From: Vreelandella jeotgali Hwa
GTDB lineage: Bacteria > Pseudomonadota > Gammaproteobacteria > Pseudomonadales > Halomonadaceae
Assembly: GCF_000334215.1 (NCBI RefSeq)
Contig: NZ_AMQY01000017.1
Span: 1 to 64,000, forward strand
Reading direction: 5' to 3'
Length of the DNA: 64,000 bases
The number at the start of each line of letters is the position of its first letter. Positions within the stretch are counted from its first letter, which is position 1. The notes beneath the pieces are model-generated. The model was not told the DNA's origin and made no database searches. It worked only from the letters and a program-made list of their open reading frames with translations. Of this stretch, positions 1 through 10,061 are shown one piece after another. Both the position numbers and the translations under genes were made by a program.

Positions 1-2
1 GA

Positions 3-122
3 TTTGACAGTTTCAGCAGGCGCTATTTACTATACGAAACAGACATTGATGAATATTCCAGACGCCGATTTGTCCCCCGGATTGCGGGCGTCCACCGGTT
101 TTATCCGGTGAAGTGCAGCTAA
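3..122 (+). CDS. Possible 3' end of an upstream gene (partial)
   Basis: One plus-strand frame is open from the window edge to a TAA at 120-122, and a strong terminator follows 22 bases later, which is what the tail of an upstream gene would look like. A second frame is also open (to a TGA at 109-111), and neither has the GC-rich third positions of the surrounding genes, so the coding frame is uncertain. A TTGACA-TACTAT promoter-like pair at 4-33 could instead make this a short untranslated RNA. No product can be named. Confidence 0.25.
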   Translation, partial: FDSFSRRYLLYETDIDEYSRRRFVPRIAGVHRFYPVKCS

Positions 123-143
123 AAGGGTGTGTCCAGCGTTGGT

Positions 144-171
144 GGCCACCCGTTCAGGGTGGCCTTTTTTT
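144..171 (+). terminator. Rho-independent terminator upstream of metN
   Basis: A perfect 8-bp stem (GGCCACCC / GGGTGGCC, loop GTTCA) is followed directly by seven T. It should end the transcript entering from the left, or act as an attenuator in a metN leader. Confidence 0.8.
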
Positions 172-226
172 GCTGCCCTCCTTATGCTTGCCCCTCGCCG
201 TCCGTCTTCGGCATACCACGATTTCG

Positions 227-255
227 CCGGCACACCGCCAGGGGCGGTGTGCCGG
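227..255 (+). promoter_or_regulatory. Perfect 13-bp hairpin ahead of metN
   Basis: The arms 227-239 and 243-255 are exact reverse complements separated by three bases (AGG). There is no T-run after it, so it is not a normal terminator. It ends 19 bases before the metN ATG, where a ribosome would bind, and no clear Shine-Dalgarno is visible for metN. It may be an operator or an RNA structure limiting translation; the role is inferred from position only. Confidence 0.5.
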
Positions 256-274
256 TCCGGCTAAAGCAGACGTC

Positions 275-1318
275 ATGATCACACTTGAAAACGTCAGTAA
301 AACCTACGGCAGCGGCAGCGGCGCCGTTCACGCCCTGCGCGATGTCGATCTGCACATTCCCGAAGGCCGCATTCACGGCGTCATTGGCCTGTCGGGGGCG
401 GGCAAGTCTACCCTGATCCGCTGCGTCAACCTGCTGGAGCGCCCCACTACCGGCAGCGTTACCGTCAATCATCAGGCCATGACGCAGCTGAGCAGCTCGG
501 CCCTCAACCGCGCGCGCCATCGCATCGGCATGATCTTTCAGCACTTTAACCTGCTGACCACGCGCACGGTGTTTGCCAACGTCGCCCTGCCGCTGGAGCT
601 GATGGGCTACCGGCGCGCCGCCATCAGGCACCGCGTGGCGCCGCTGCTGAAACTGGTGGGCCTCGACGACAAGGCCGAGCAGTTCCCCGCCCAGCTATCC
701 GGCGGGCAGAAACAGCGCGTGGCAATTGCCCGGGCACTGGCCAGCGAACCGGCGGTACTGCTGTGCGACGAGGCCACCTCGGCGCTGGACCCGCAAACCA
801 CCGGCTCCATTCTTGAGCTGCTGCGCGAGATCAACCGCGACCTGGGCATTACCATCCTGCTGATTACCCACGAGATGGAGGTGGTCAAATCCATCTGCCA
901 TCGCGTCAGTCTGATATCCGACGGACAGCTGGTGGAAGATGCCGAGGTCGGGCACTTTTTCACCGCGCCCGCTACCCGGCTGGGCCGCGAATTTCTCAAC
1001 GACTTCCTCGAACTCGAGCCGCCCCGCGAGCTGGTCAGCCGGCTGGAGGATAGCCCCGGCGACAATACGCACCCCGTGGTGCGGCTGACGTTTTCCGGTG
1101 ACGCCGTGGCCACGCCACTGATTTCGCAGCTGGCGCGGGAGTGCGGCGTTGACGTCAGCATCCTCCAGGCCAAGGTCGAAGCCATTCAGCAGCGTACCCT
1201 GGGCCTCATGATTGCCGAGCTGATGGGCACATCGGAGCAAACCGGCCAGGCAATGCACTATCTGGAATCACACGAACTGCAAGTGGAGGTACTGGGGCAT
1301 GTCCAGCGCGATGATTGA
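275..1318 (+). CDS. metN: Methionine ABC transporter, ATP-binding protein MetN
   Basis: ATPase of the high-affinity D/L-methionine importer MetNIQ, acting on the cytoplasmic face of the inner membrane. The 347-aa protein has a Walker A (GLSGAGKST, about residues 38-46), the ABC signature LSGGQKQR (about 141-148), a Walker B with LLCDEATSALD (about 165), and a C-terminal extension of the size of the NIL domain that binds methionine and inhibits transport when the cell is replete. The ATG at 275 fits the family N-terminus (MITLENVSKTY); an in-frame GTG at 113 would run through the terminator hairpin and was rejected. The stop overlaps metI by 20 bases, so the genes form an operon. Confidence 0.95.
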   Translation: MITLENVSKTYGSGSGAVHALRDVDLHIPEGRIHGVIGLSGAGKSTLIRCVNLLERPTTGSVTVNHQAMTQLSSSALNRARHRIGMIFQHFNLLTTRTVFANVALPLELMGYRRAAIRHRVAPLLKLVGLDDKAEQFPAQLSGGQKQRVAIARALASEPAVLLCDEATSALDPQTTGSILELLREINRDLGITILLITHEMEVVKSICHRVSLISDGQLVEDAEVGHFFTAPATRLGREFLNDFLELEPPRELVSRLEDSPGDNTHPVVRLTFSGDAVATPLISQLARECGVDVSILQAKVEAIQQRTLGLMIAELMGTSEQTGQAMHYLESHELQVEVLGHVQRDD

Positions 1319-1952
1319 CCTTATCTGGCAAGCCACGCTCGAAACCTTCTACATGGTGGGGATTTCGGGGCTGATAGCGGCGCTTCTCGGCGTGCCGCTG
1401 GGGGTGCTGCTTTACGTGACCCGGCCGGGGCAGATTCTGGCCATGCCGATAACCCATCAGCTGGTGAGCATTCTCACCAATATCGGCCGCTCGGTTCCGT
1501 TTATCATCCTGATGGTGGCGATTATTCCGTTTACGCGCGCGCTGATCGGCACATCCATTGGCATCAACGCCGCCTCGGTGCCGCTGACCATCGCCGCGAT
1601 CCCGTTTGTCGCCCGGCTGGTCGAAGGCTCGCTGAACGAGATTTCGCCCGGGCTGATCGAATCGGCCCAGGCCATGGGCGCGACCCCCTGGCAGATTGTC
1701 TCCCGGGTGCTGGTTCCCGAGGCACGCGGCGGCATTATCACCGCGCTGACCGTCACCGTTGTCACGCTGGTAAGCTACTCGGCCATGGCCGGCGCGGTGG
1801 GCGGTGGCGGCCTCGGCGACCTGGGCATACGCTACGGCTACAACCGCTTCAACCCCACCGTCATGCTGATTACCGTGGTGATTCTGGTGATCATGGTGCA
1901 GGGGTTTCAAAGCCTTGGCGATTACCTGGTACGTAAAAGCGACCGCAAATAA
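1299..1952 (+). CDS. metI: Methionine ABC transporter, permease MetI
   Basis: Membrane subunit of MetNIQ, a 217-aa protein with about five hydrophobic segments. The EAA-type loop that docks on the ATPase reads SAQAMGATPWQIVSRVLVPE (about residues 122-141). Translation starts inside the end of metN; an alternative ATG at 1311 would shorten the protein by four residues and reduce the overlap to 8 bases. Size and motif match MetI of other gammaproteobacteria (about 217 aa). Confidence 0.95.
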   Translation: MSSAMIDLIWQATLETFYMVGISGLIAALLGVPLGVLLYVTRPGQILAMPITHQLVSILTNIGRSVPFIILMVAIIPFTRALIGTSIGINAASVPLTIAAIPFVARLVEGSLNEISPGLIESAQAMGATPWQIVSRVLVPEARGGIITALTVTVVTLVSYSAMAGAVGGGGLGDLGIRYGYNRFNPTVMLITVVILVIMVQGFQSLGDYLVRKSDRK

Positions 1953-2025
1953 TCCATCGGCGCATAGCGGCCGCTGGCGGCACACTACACAAAGAACCAA
2001 AAAGCATTAGACAACCGTTTTTTAT

Positions 2026-2053
2026 TACCGCAATATTGCTCAACGGTATTTTT
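2026..2053 (+). terminator. Weak stem-loop plus T5 between metI and metQ
   Basis: TACCG at 2026-2030 pairs with CGGTA at 2044-2048, enclosing the small palindrome GCAATATTGC, and five T follow. It lies 20 bases before metQ and could reduce read-through or stabilise the metNI message, allowing different MetQ levels. The stem is short, so this is tentative. Confidence 0.3.
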
Positions 2054-2072
2054 CCCCGACTGGAGACAAAAC

Positions 2073-2858
2073 ATGCAAAAACTCGTGATTGGTAGTCTCA
2101 CCGCCCTGGCGCTGGGCATTAACGTGGCCAACGCCGATACATTGAAAGTGGGCACCGTGGCCGGCCCGGAAACCGATGTGATGCAGGTCGCCGTGGATAT
2201 CGCCGAAGCGCAATACGACCTGGACGTCGAGATTGTCGAGTTTACCGACTACGTGACGCCCAACGCCGCGCTGGCCGACGGCAGCCTCGACGCCAACGCC
2301 TTCCAGCACGAGCCCTATATGCAGTCCATGGTCGACGATCGCGGCTACGACTTTGCCATCGCCGGCTATACCTTTGTCTTCCCCATCGGCGCCTATTCGG
2401 ACGCCTACGACACCATCGAGGCGCTGCCCGACGGTGCGGATATCGCTCTGCCCAACGATCCGTCCAATGAAGGCCGTTCGCTGATCCTGATGCACAACAA
2501 GGGGCTGATCGAGCTCAACGATCCGGACAACCTCGAAGCCACGCCGATCGACATTGCCGACAACCCCCACGACTACAACTTCCGCGAGATCGAAGCGGCC
2601 CAGCTGCCCCGCGTGCTGCCCGACGTGGACATGGCGTTCATCAACAACACCTTCGCCCAGCCGGCCGGCCTGAGCCTTGACGACGCCCTGGTGCGCGAAG
2701 GCCCGGAATCGCCCTACGTCAACCTGATCGCCGTACGCGGCGGCGACGAGGACCGCGAAGATATTCGCCAGCTGGTTGACGCCTACCAGAGCGAAGCCGT
2801 GGTGGAAAAGGCCGACGAACTGTTTGAAGGCTCTGCGGTTGCCGGCTGGACCGAATAA
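2073..2858 (+). CDS. metQ: Methionine-binding protein MetQ (NlpA family)
   Basis: Periplasmic substrate-binding protein of MetNIQ, 261 aa. A Sec signal peptide of about 22 residues ends ANA before DTLKVGTV, the typical start of the mature NlpA-family fold. There is no cysteine after the hydrophobic stretch, so unlike E. coli MetQ it appears to be a soluble periplasmic protein rather than a lipoprotein. A GGAG ribosome-binding site lies 8 bases before the ATG. It follows metI by 120 bases in the same direction. Confidence 0.93.
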   Translation: MQKLVIGSLTALALGINVANADTLKVGTVAGPETDVMQVAVDIAEAQYDLDVEIVEFTDYVTPNAALADGSLDANAFQHEPYMQSMVDDRGYDFAIAGYTFVFPIGAYSDAYDTIEALPDGADIALPNDPSNEGRSLILMHNKGLIELNDPDNLEATPIDIADNPHDYNFREIEAAQLPRVLPDVDMAFINNTFAQPAGLSLDDALVREGPESPYVNLIAVRGGDEDREDIRQLVDAYQSEAVVEKADELFEGSAVAGWTE

Positions 2859-2877
2859 GCGCCTATCCGGCCAGCTA

Positions 2878-2910
2878 CCTATTATCATCGCGATTTCCTA
2901 TTATCATCGC
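2878..2910. repeat. Two 14-bp direct repeats after metQ
   Basis: CCTATTATCATCGC occurs at 2878-2891 and again at 2897-2910. No function is evident. Confidence 0.6.
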
Positions 2911-2916
2911 AGTATC

Positions 2917-2941
2917 GCAGGCCGGCTAAACGCCGGCCTGC
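2917..2941 (+). terminator. Stem-loop between metQ and msrC
   Basis: A perfect 10-bp GC-rich stem (2917-2926 with 2932-2941, loop TAAAC) lies 58 bases after metQ. Only a broken T-rich tract follows, so termination is likely partial. Confidence 0.5.
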
Positions 2942-2961
2942 TGCGTTTCCAGAGGCCATTG

Positions 2962-3501
2962 ATGATGACATCTCAAAAAGCCGATTTTCCGGCCGACTCT
3001 ACAGCCGATTCTCCGGCTAATTCCAAAACCGATTCTACAAACTACCCCCTGCTCAACCGTCAGCTGGCGGCCCTGCTGGACACTCGTGACTGGCTGACCA
3101 ACAGCGCCCAGCTGTGCGCGTTCCTCTTCCAACAGGTGCCGGCGCTCAACTGGGCGGGGCTTTATCTTCAGCGCGAGGAAGCGCTTTTGTGCCTGGGGCC
3201 GTTTCAGGGCAAGCCCGCCTGCCACCCGATTCCCTTCAGCCAAGGCGTGTGCGGCGCTGCGGCCCGCGAGCGGCAAACCCAGCGGGTGGACGACGTCAAC
3301 GCACTTGCCAGCCATATTGCCTGCGACGCCGACTCGCGCTCGGAACTGGTGGTGCCCATTGTCCACCACGATACGCTCTGGGGCGTGCTGGACCTGGACA
3401 GCCCCGAGCCCGGCCGCTTCGACGCCGACGATCAGGCGGGCATCGAAGCGCTGGTCGACACCTTCATGACCGCTACCGATCTACCGCCGTTATTGGATTA
3501 A
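2962..3501 (+). CDS. msrC: Free methionine-(R)-sulfoxide reductase (GAF domain)
   Basis: Reduces free L-methionine-(R)-sulfoxide in the cytosol, complementing the methionine importer next to it. The 179-aa protein is almost entirely one GAF domain with the three fRMsr cysteines at about residues 87, 97 and 121 (GKPAC, GVCG, HIACD); their spacing of 10 and 24 equals that of E. coli Cys84, Cys94 and Cys118. The ATG at 2962 has an AGAGG site 6 bases upstream; a second ATG follows at once. The N-terminal 25 residues are a low-complexity, Asp/Ser/Ala/Thr-rich stretch from short DNA repeats and are probably not part of the fold. Confidence 0.92.
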   Translation: MMTSQKADFPADSTADSPANSKTDSTNYPLLNRQLAALLDTRDWLTNSAQLCAFLFQQVPALNWAGLYLQREEALLCLGPFQGKPACHPIPFSQGVCGAAARERQTQRVDDVNALASHIACDADSRSELVVPIVHHDTLWGVLDLDSPEPGRFDADDQAGIEALVDTFMTATDLPPLLD

Positions 3502-3592
3502 ATTGGAGTAAAGCCTTCTCGCCTGAGCTCCTTATAGGCTATGGGCGATGCCGCTCCTGATAGGCTATAGCAAACACTGAAACGCCAAACAC

Positions 3593-3630
3593 AAAAACGC
3601 CCCGCAAGCCTTGGCCTGCGGGGCGTTTTT
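3593..3630. terminator. Bidirectional terminator between msrC and tRNA-Val
   Basis: A 14-bp stem (AAAAACGCCCCGCA / TGCGGGGCGTTTTT) has an A-run on one side and a T-run on the other, so it works in both directions. It ends msrC from the left and the tRNA-Val transcript from the right. Confidence 0.9.
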
Positions 3631-3643
3631 ATGACCAGCAAAC

Positions 3644-3720
3644 TGGTAGGACCAGGCGGATTTGAACCGCCGACCTCCACGATGTCAACGTGGCGCTCTA
3701 ACCAACTGAGCTATGGTCCT
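3644..3720 (-). tRNA. tRNA-Val (GAC), copy 2
   Basis: On the minus strand the cloverleaf is complete: acceptor AGGACCA/TGGTCCT, D arm GCTC-AGTTGGTTAGA-GC, anticodon stem CCACG/CGTGG with loop TTGACAT (anticodon GAC), T arm GGCGG-TTCAAAT-CCGCC, and encoded CCA. It reads GUC/GUU valine codons. It is identical to the copy 50 bases upstream and lies 13 bases from the terminator. Confidence 0.97.
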
Positions 3721-3770
3721 GATAATCGTGGCGTTATCGCCGGCTGCCGTTAGCCTGCGCTCGAAACCGC

Positions 3771-3847
3771 TGGTAGGACCAGGCGGATTTGAACCGCCGA
3801 CCTCCACGATGTCAACGTGGCGCTCTAACCAACTGAGCTATGGTCCT
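3771..3847 (-). tRNA. tRNA-Val (GAC), copy 1
   Basis: The 77-base sequence is identical to the other tRNA-Val, including the encoded CCA. It is the promoter-proximal copy of a two-gene tRNA operon. Two copies of one anticodon fit gene-dosage demand rather than a new specificity. Confidence 0.97.
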
Positions 3848-3881
3848 GTGGGCTGTCGCGCATGGCTGGCAACGGGTGCGT

Positions 3882-3909
3882 ATTCTACGGTTTCACGCCT
3901 GAAATGCAA
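3882..3909 (-). promoter_or_regulatory. Promoter of the tRNA-Val pair
   Basis: On the minus strand TTGCAT and TAGAAT are separated by 16 bases, followed by a GC-rich discriminator (ACGCACCCG) typical of stringently controlled stable-RNA promoters. The predicted start lies about 25 bases before copy 1. The rest of the gap to fumC (3910-4109) shows no gene. Confidence 0.65.
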
Positions 3910-4109
3910 GTCCTTTCCAGGATATCGCCGTTGGCTATGCCGAAAGAGCCGGAGACAGGTCGAAGAGAGGTTCCACGCCAGGGATGGCGTAGATAGCGTC
4001 CAGGGAGTGATTGATAGCGTCCCCTCGCCGACCTGTTGGCGCCTCGCTCGGTTGATTGATAGATGGAAACCAACGAGTCTTGCCTACGCTTGCCACGATT
4101 CCGACACGG

Positions 4110-5504
<1,395 letters not shown>

Positions 5505-5545
5505 ATCGGCTCTCCTTCAGATTGATGGGGTGGCCCCTGGCGGTG

Positions 5546-6250
5546 TTACCAGCCCAGGGCCTGCTTGACGAAGGGAATGGTCAGCTTGCGCTTGGCCGAC
5601 AGCGATGCCCGATCCAGGGTGTCGAGCGCACGGCACAGCTCGCTGAGCTGGCGCGGTCCACGATGCAGAATAAAGCGCGCCACCTCATCCGGCAGCTCCA
5701 TACCGCGCGCTTCGGCGCGCAGCGTCAGCGCTGCCATGCGGCCATCGTCGTCCAGCGGCCGAACGTGATAGGTCATGCCCCAGGTCAGCCGCGAGGCCAG
5801 ATCCGGCAGCAACACCGGCAGCTGGCGGGGAGACGCGTTGGCCGCAATCACCAGGCGTTTGCCGGCATCGCGCAGCCGGTTGAAGGCATGGAACAGGCCC
5901 TCTTCCCAGCGCTTTCGCCCAATGACGTATTCGAGATCATCGATCGCCACCAGGTCCAGCCGCTCGATATCTTCCAGCATCAGCGGCGGGAAGTGGCCCA
6001 GATCGGCCAGGGGCAGATACAGCGCCCGCGCCTGGCAGTCCGACGCCTGGTGGCAGGCCGCCTGCAACAGATGGCTACGGCCGGTCCCCGGTGGCCCCCA
6101 GAGATACAGGTAGGGCTCGCCGTCGGGCGTCAGCTGCCGAGTCAGCTGCTCCACCAGCGGGGCATTATGCGCGTCGGGGTAATAGTTGCCGAACCTGGCG
6201 TCGTCTCGCAGTCCCACGCCCAGCGGCAGCTGTGCCGGCGCTTGATTCAT
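5546..6250 (-). CDS. hda: DnaA regulatory inactivator Hda
   Basis: AAA+ protein that binds the DNA-loaded sliding clamp and promotes hydrolysis of DnaA-bound ATP, preventing re-initiation. The 234-aa protein has an N-terminal clamp-binding motif (QLPLGV, residues 7-12) and a P-loop GPPGTGRSH (52-60) with Arg in place of Lys, as in other Hda proteins. The ATG overlaps the stop of the permease gene by 4 bases (ATGA), so the two are translationally coupled. Confidence 0.92.
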   Translation of the reverse strand: MNQAPAQLPLGVGLRDDARFGNYYPDAHNAPLVEQLTRQLTPDGEPYLYLWGPPGTGRSHLLQAACHQASDCQARALYLPLADLGHFPPLMLEDIERLDLVAIDDLEYVIGRKRWEEGLFHAFNRLRDAGKRLVIAANASPRQLPVLLPDLASRLTWGMTYHVRPLDDDGRMAALTLRAEARGMELPDEVARFILHRGPRQLSELCRALDTLDRASLSAKRKLTIPFVKQALGW

Positions 6251-7344
6251 GATGACTCCCTTTCGTCACGGCCGCGCTTTTCCGAGCCATCCGGCTCAAG
6301 GCGTTGATCGTACAGAGCACTGTTTTTATACCGCTCAAGGCCCTCACGCAAGAGTACCATGACCACCGCCGCGGCCGGCAGCGCCAGCAGCACGCCCATG
6401 AAGCCGAACAGCTTGCCGCCGGCCAGCACGGCAAAAATTACCGCGACCGGGTGCAAACCGATCCGATCCCCCAGTAGTTTGGGCTGTAGCACCACGCTTT
6501 CAACGACCTGGCCGATACTGAACACCGCGATCACGCCGATAATCGACCACAGCGTGCCCATCTGAAACAGCGCCACGGCCAGGGCAACGCTGATGCCCAC
6601 AATAAAGCCCAGAAACGGCACGATGCTCGCCAGGCCGGCGATTACGCCAATCACCAGCCCGACATTCAGCCCCAGAAGACTCAGCCCCAGCGCATAGATA
6701 CCGCCCAGGCACAGCATGACCAGCAGCTGGCCGCGCAGGAAGGCCGACAGCACCTCGTTGCAACGCTCGGCAAGGCGCATCACATCGGCCAGCCAGGGCC
6801 GCGGAACCAACCCCAGGACGTTGTCCATCAGCCGCTGCCAGTCCAGCAGCAAATAAAACGTCACCACCGGGATCAGCGACACATAGGTAATCCACGACAT
6901 CAGCACCATGCCCGAGCGCCCGATCTGCCCTAGCGCCTTGGCCAGATAGCCGCCGGCATCGCGCCAGTTATCGGCGAACACCTCCTTGAGCCCGGCCAGC
7001 TCGGTGCTCAGGTCATAGCCGACCCATTCCTGCAGGCGGGGCGTCAGCGCGCCTTCGACCCAGTCAAGAATCGCCGGCACGGCTTCGCTCAGCTGCTTGA
7101 TCTGCTGCACAATCAGCGGCACCAGCACCAGCAGGCTCAACGCCAGAATCACCAGCAGCACCAGAAAGACACTGCTCACCGCCAGCGGCCGGCGCATGCC
7201 CAGCCGCTCGAAACGGTAGGTCAACGGATTGGCGACATAGGCCAGAATCAGTCCGGCAATAAACGGCATCAGCACGGCATGCAGCAGATGCAGAATCACG
7301 GCCACCGCACCCAGCGGAATCAGCCACCACCACGAATATCGCAC
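6247..7344 (-). CDS. AI-2E/PerM family permease
   Basis: Integral membrane protein of the AI-2E transporter (PerM/YhhT) family, 365 aa. It has two N-terminal membrane segments, a long soluble stretch (about residues 70-150), and five or six further segments, ending in a charged tail. Members have been proposed to export autoinducer-2 or ions; the substrate here cannot be told. Its position between hda and a divergent purM is the usual arrangement in pseudomonads and relatives. Confidence 0.85.
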   Translation of the reverse strand: MRYSWWWLIPLGAVAVILHLLHAVLMPFIAGLILAYVANPLTYRFERLGMRRPLAVSSVFLVLLVILALSLLVLVPLIVQQIKQLSEAVPAILDWVEGALTPRLQEWVGYDLSTELAGLKEVFADNWRDAGGYLAKALGQIGRSGMVLMSWITYVSLIPVVTFYLLLDWQRLMDNVLGLVPRPWLADVMRLAERCNEVLSAFLRGQLLVMLCLGGIYALGLSLLGLNVGLVIGVIAGLASIVPFLGFIVGISVALAVALFQMGTLWSIIGVIAVFSIGQVVESVVLQPKLLGDRIGLHPVAVIFAVLAGGKLFGFMGVLLALPAAAVVMVLLREGLERYKNSALYDQRLEPDGSEKRGRDERESS

Positions 7345-7482
7345 TCTTGTTGTCTCCCTGGTTGTCTCTGCCGGCCGCGCAATGCCATCCGTTTCGCCGG
7401 GTGTTACAATCTCGTCGTTATCGCACCGGCACTGCCCGCACAGCGCGGCCAGCCTTTATGATACCGCCTTACAGGACCTGCC

Positions 7483-8607
7483 ATGAACGAGACATCTTCT
7501 GCCTCATCGGCTCCCGCCTCGCTGAGCTACAAGGATGCCGGCGTGGATATTGACGCCGGCAACGCGCTGGTGGACCGCATCAAACACGTCGCCCAAAGCA
7601 CCTCGCGCCCCGAAGTCATGGGCGGGCTGGGCGGTTTCGGCGCCCTGTGCGAACTGCCCGCCGGCTACCGGGAGCCAGTGCTGGTCTCCGGCACCGACGG
7701 CGTGGGCACCAAGCTGCGGGTCGCCATGGAGCTTGACCGCCATGACACCATCGGCATTGATCTGGTGGCCATGTGCGTCAACGATCTGCTGGTCATCGGC
7801 GCCGAGCCGCTGCAGTTTCTCGACTACTATGCCACGGGCCGGCTCAACGTGGATATCGCCGCCGACGTGGTCACGGGAATCGGCGAAGGCTGCCGCCAGG
7901 CCGGCTGCGCGCTGGTAGGTGGCGAGACCGCCGAAATGCCCGGCATGTACAGCGGCAACGACTACGACCTGGCAGGCTTTTGTGTCGGTGTCGCGGAAAA
8001 GTCGGCGATCCTCGACGGCAGCCGAGTCGGCGACGGCGACGTCATTCTCGGGCTGGCGTCGTCCGGCCCCCACTCCAACGGCTATTCGCTGATCCGCAGG
8101 GTTCTGGATGTGAGCGACGCCTCGCTGGAAACCACCGTCGGCGATACCACCCTGGGCGATGCGCTCATGGCGCCCACGCGGATTTACGTCAAGCCGCTGC
8201 TGTCGCTGATGCATCACAGCGACACCGATGTCCATGCGCTCTCGCATATTACCGGTGGCGGCCTGCTGGAAAACCTGCCGCGCATACTCCCCGAGCACTT
8301 GGCCGCCCACCTGGACGCCGGCAGCTGGGAGCGCCCCGAGATATTCGACTGGCTCCAGCGCCACGGCAACGTCGATGACACCGAGATGCATCGCGTCTTC
8401 AACTGCGGCATCGGCATGGCACTGGTGGTGCCCGCCGACCAGGTCGAGCAGGCCTGGACGCACCTGGAAGCCCGGGGCGAAACCGTCTATCGCATCGGTT
8501 CGATCAACACCCGCGGAGACGACGAAGACAGCGTCACGCTGACTCACTCAAGCGAACTCACCCATTCCGAACTCAACCACTCAAGCGCAGGGGACACGCC
8601 GGCATGA
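7483..8607 (+). CDS. purM: Phosphoribosylformylglycinamidine cyclo-ligase PurM
   Basis: Closes the imidazole ring (FGAM to AIR) with ATP in purine synthesis; a cytosolic dimer. The 374-aa protein has the family core [14 protein letters not shown] (about residues 69-82), [11 protein letters not shown] (about 147-157) and [14 protein letters not shown]. The last 25 residues or so are a Thr/His/Ser/Glu-rich tail from short repeats at about 8540-8585 and lie outside the usual 345-350-aa protein. It overlaps purN by 4 bases. A TACAAT at 7405-7410 may be the -10 element, without a convincing -35. Confidence 0.95.
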   Translation: MNETSSASSAPASLSYKDAGVDIDAGNALVDRIKHVAQSTSRPEVMGGLGGFGALCELPAGYREPVLVSGTDGVGTKLRVAMELDRHDTIGIDLVAMCVNDLLVIGAEPLQFLDYYATGRLNVDIAADVVTGIGEGCRQAGCALVGGETAEMPGMYSGNDYDLAGFCVGVAEKSAILDGSRVGDGDVILGLASSGPHSNGYSLIRRVLDVSDASLETTVGDTTLGDALMAPTRIYVKPLLSLMHHSDTDVHALSHITGGGLLENLPRILPEHLAAHLDAGSWERPEIFDWLQRHGNVDDTEMHRVFNCGIGMALVVPADQVEQAWTHLEARGETVYRIGSINTRGDDEDSVTLTHSSELTHSELNHSSAGDTPA

Positions 8608-9353
8608 GCGACGACGCCACGCTGAACGATTTTGACGCCGAAGCCGTTGCGCCGCCGCGCGTCGTGGTACTGGTGTCGGGCAGCGGCAGCAACCTCCAGG
8701 CGCTGATCGAGGCGCAGTCCCACGACCGCCTGGGCGGCGGGGAGATTGTGGCGGTGGTGTCCAACGAAGCCGACGCCTACGGCCTCAAGCGCGCGCGCGA
8801 CGCCGGCATTGACGCCGTGGCGCTGCCCCACCGCGAATACGACAGCCGCGATGCCTACGACGGTGCGCTGATCAAGGTTATCGAACGCCACGAGCCCGAT
8901 CTGATCGTACTCGCCGGCTTTATGCGCATCCTGACACCGCGTTTTGTCCAGCGCTTTATCGGCCGGATGCTGAACATCCACCCTTCGCTGCTCCCCGCCT
9001 ATCAGGGATTGCATACGCACGCCCGGGCGCTCGCCGACGGCGTGGCCGAACACGGCTGCAGCGTCCATTTCGTCACCGAGGAGCTCGACGGCGGCCCCGT
9101 GGTCATGCAGGCCGCACTGAACGTCGCCGACGACGACACTCCGGGCACGCTGAAAGACAGGGTTCACGCCCGGGAGCATCTGATCCTGCCGATTGCCGTC
9201 AGCTGGTTTCTGGAAGGCCGGCTGCGCTATACCGGCAGCGCCGCCGCGATGGACGGCACAACACTGCCCGCCTGCGGCATGCGCCTGAGCCACGACGATG
9301 CGGCCGAAGAGCTGGACGAAGACCTGACCGATGAAGGTACCGCCGCAGAGTAA
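8604..9353 (+). CDS. purN: Phosphoribosylglycinamide formyltransferase PurN
   Basis: Transfers a formyl group from 10-formyl-tetrahydrofolate to GAR in purine synthesis. The catalytic Asn-His pair is in [16 protein letters not shown] (about residues 123-138). At 249 aa it is longer than E. coli PurN (212 aa); the extra residues are a variable N-terminus of about 16 and an acidic C-terminal tail. Translation is coupled to purM through ATGA. Confidence 0.94.
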   Translation: MSDDATLNDFDAEAVAPPRVVVLVSGSGSNLQALIEAQSHDRLGGGEIVAVVSNEADAYGLKRARDAGIDAVALPHREYDSRDAYDGALIKVIERHEPDLIVLAGFMRILTPRFVQRFIGRMLNIHPSLLPAYQGLHTHARALADGVAEHGCSVHFVTEELDGGPVVMQAALNVADDDTPGTLKDRVHAREHLILPIAVSWFLEGRLRYTGSAAAMDGTTLPACGMRLSHDDAAEELDEDLTDEGTAAE

Positions 9354-9366
9354 CGCCTTGTCACAC

Positions 9367-9400
9367 AAACGGCGCACGGTAAATATACCGTGCGCCGTTT
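9367..9400. terminator. Bidirectional terminator between purN and dcd
   Basis: A perfect 15-bp stem (9367-9381 with 9386-9400, loop AATA) begins with AAA and ends with TTT, and further T-rich sequence follows. It separates the convergent purMN and mrp-dcd transcripts. Confidence 0.85.
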
Positions 9401-9443
9401 GCTGACCGTTTTTAGGCTCTACCCCGGCCTGCGCCGGAACGCA

Positions 9444-10010
9444 TCAGGTACGCGGCAGGGTTACGCCGCGCTGGCCCATGTATTTGCCGCCGCGATCCTT
9501 GTACGAGGTTTCGCAGATTTCGTCGGACTCCAGAAACAGCATCTGGGCCACGCCCTCGTTGGCGTAGATCCGCGCCGGCAGGTTGGTGGTGTTGGAAAAC
9601 TCCAGCGTCACATGCCCTTCCCATTCCGGCTCCAGCGGCGTGACGTTGACGATGATACCGCAGCGCGCATAGGTCGATTTGCCCAGGCACATGGTCAGAA
9701 CGCTGCGCGGTATGCGGAAGTATTCCACCGTGCGCGCCAGCGCAAAGGAGTTCGGGGGAATCACGCAGACATCGTCCTTGACGTCGACGAAGCTTTTTTC
9801 GTCAAAGCCCTTGGGATCCACCACGGCCGAATGGATGTTGGTAAACACCTTGAATTCGTCGGCACAGCGAACATCGTAGCCATAGCTCGAGGTGCCGTAG
9901 GAAATAACCCGCTGGTTATTCACGTAGCGCACCTGCTCCGATTCAAACGGCTCGATCATCGCCTCGCGCTGCGCCATGCGGCGAATCCATTTATCTGATT
10001 TTATACTCAT
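9444..10010 (-). CDS. dcd: dCTP deaminase
   Basis: Deaminates dCTP to dUTP, the main route to dTTP in Gram-negative bacteria. The 188-aa protein has the trimeric dUTPase-like fold with the conserved [17 protein letters not shown] segment (about residues 90-106), the active-site Glu region [16 protein letters not shown], and the Gly-rich C-terminus that closes over the nucleotide. Length fits the monofunctional E. coli type. Confidence 0.94.
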   Translation of the reverse strand: MSIKSDKWIRRMAQREAMIEPFESEQVRYVNNQRVISYGTSSYGYDVRCADEFKVFTNIHSAVVDPKGFDEKSFVDVKDDVCVIPPNSFALARTVEYFRIPRSVLTMCLGKSTYARCGIIVNVTPLEPEWEGHVTLEFSNTTNLPARIYANEGVAQMLFLESDEICETSYKDRGGKYMGQRGVTLPRT

Positions 10011-10061
10011 AAAAGGGTCTCAAAAGGGCCCCGACCGGCCTGGCCAGCGACCTGGCGGGCT

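Noticed and set aside
4-33. TTGACA and TACTAT, 18 bases apart, as a promoter for a small RNA ending at the terminator 144-171
   Set aside because: Two frames are open through this stretch, so it may be the end of an upstream gene; the window edge prevents a decision.
268-275. AGACGTCA resembles a MetJ box (AGACGTCT) at the metN start
   Set aside because: MetJ binds tandem boxes; only one copy is present, it overlaps the start codon, and MetJ is not known to me in this lineage.
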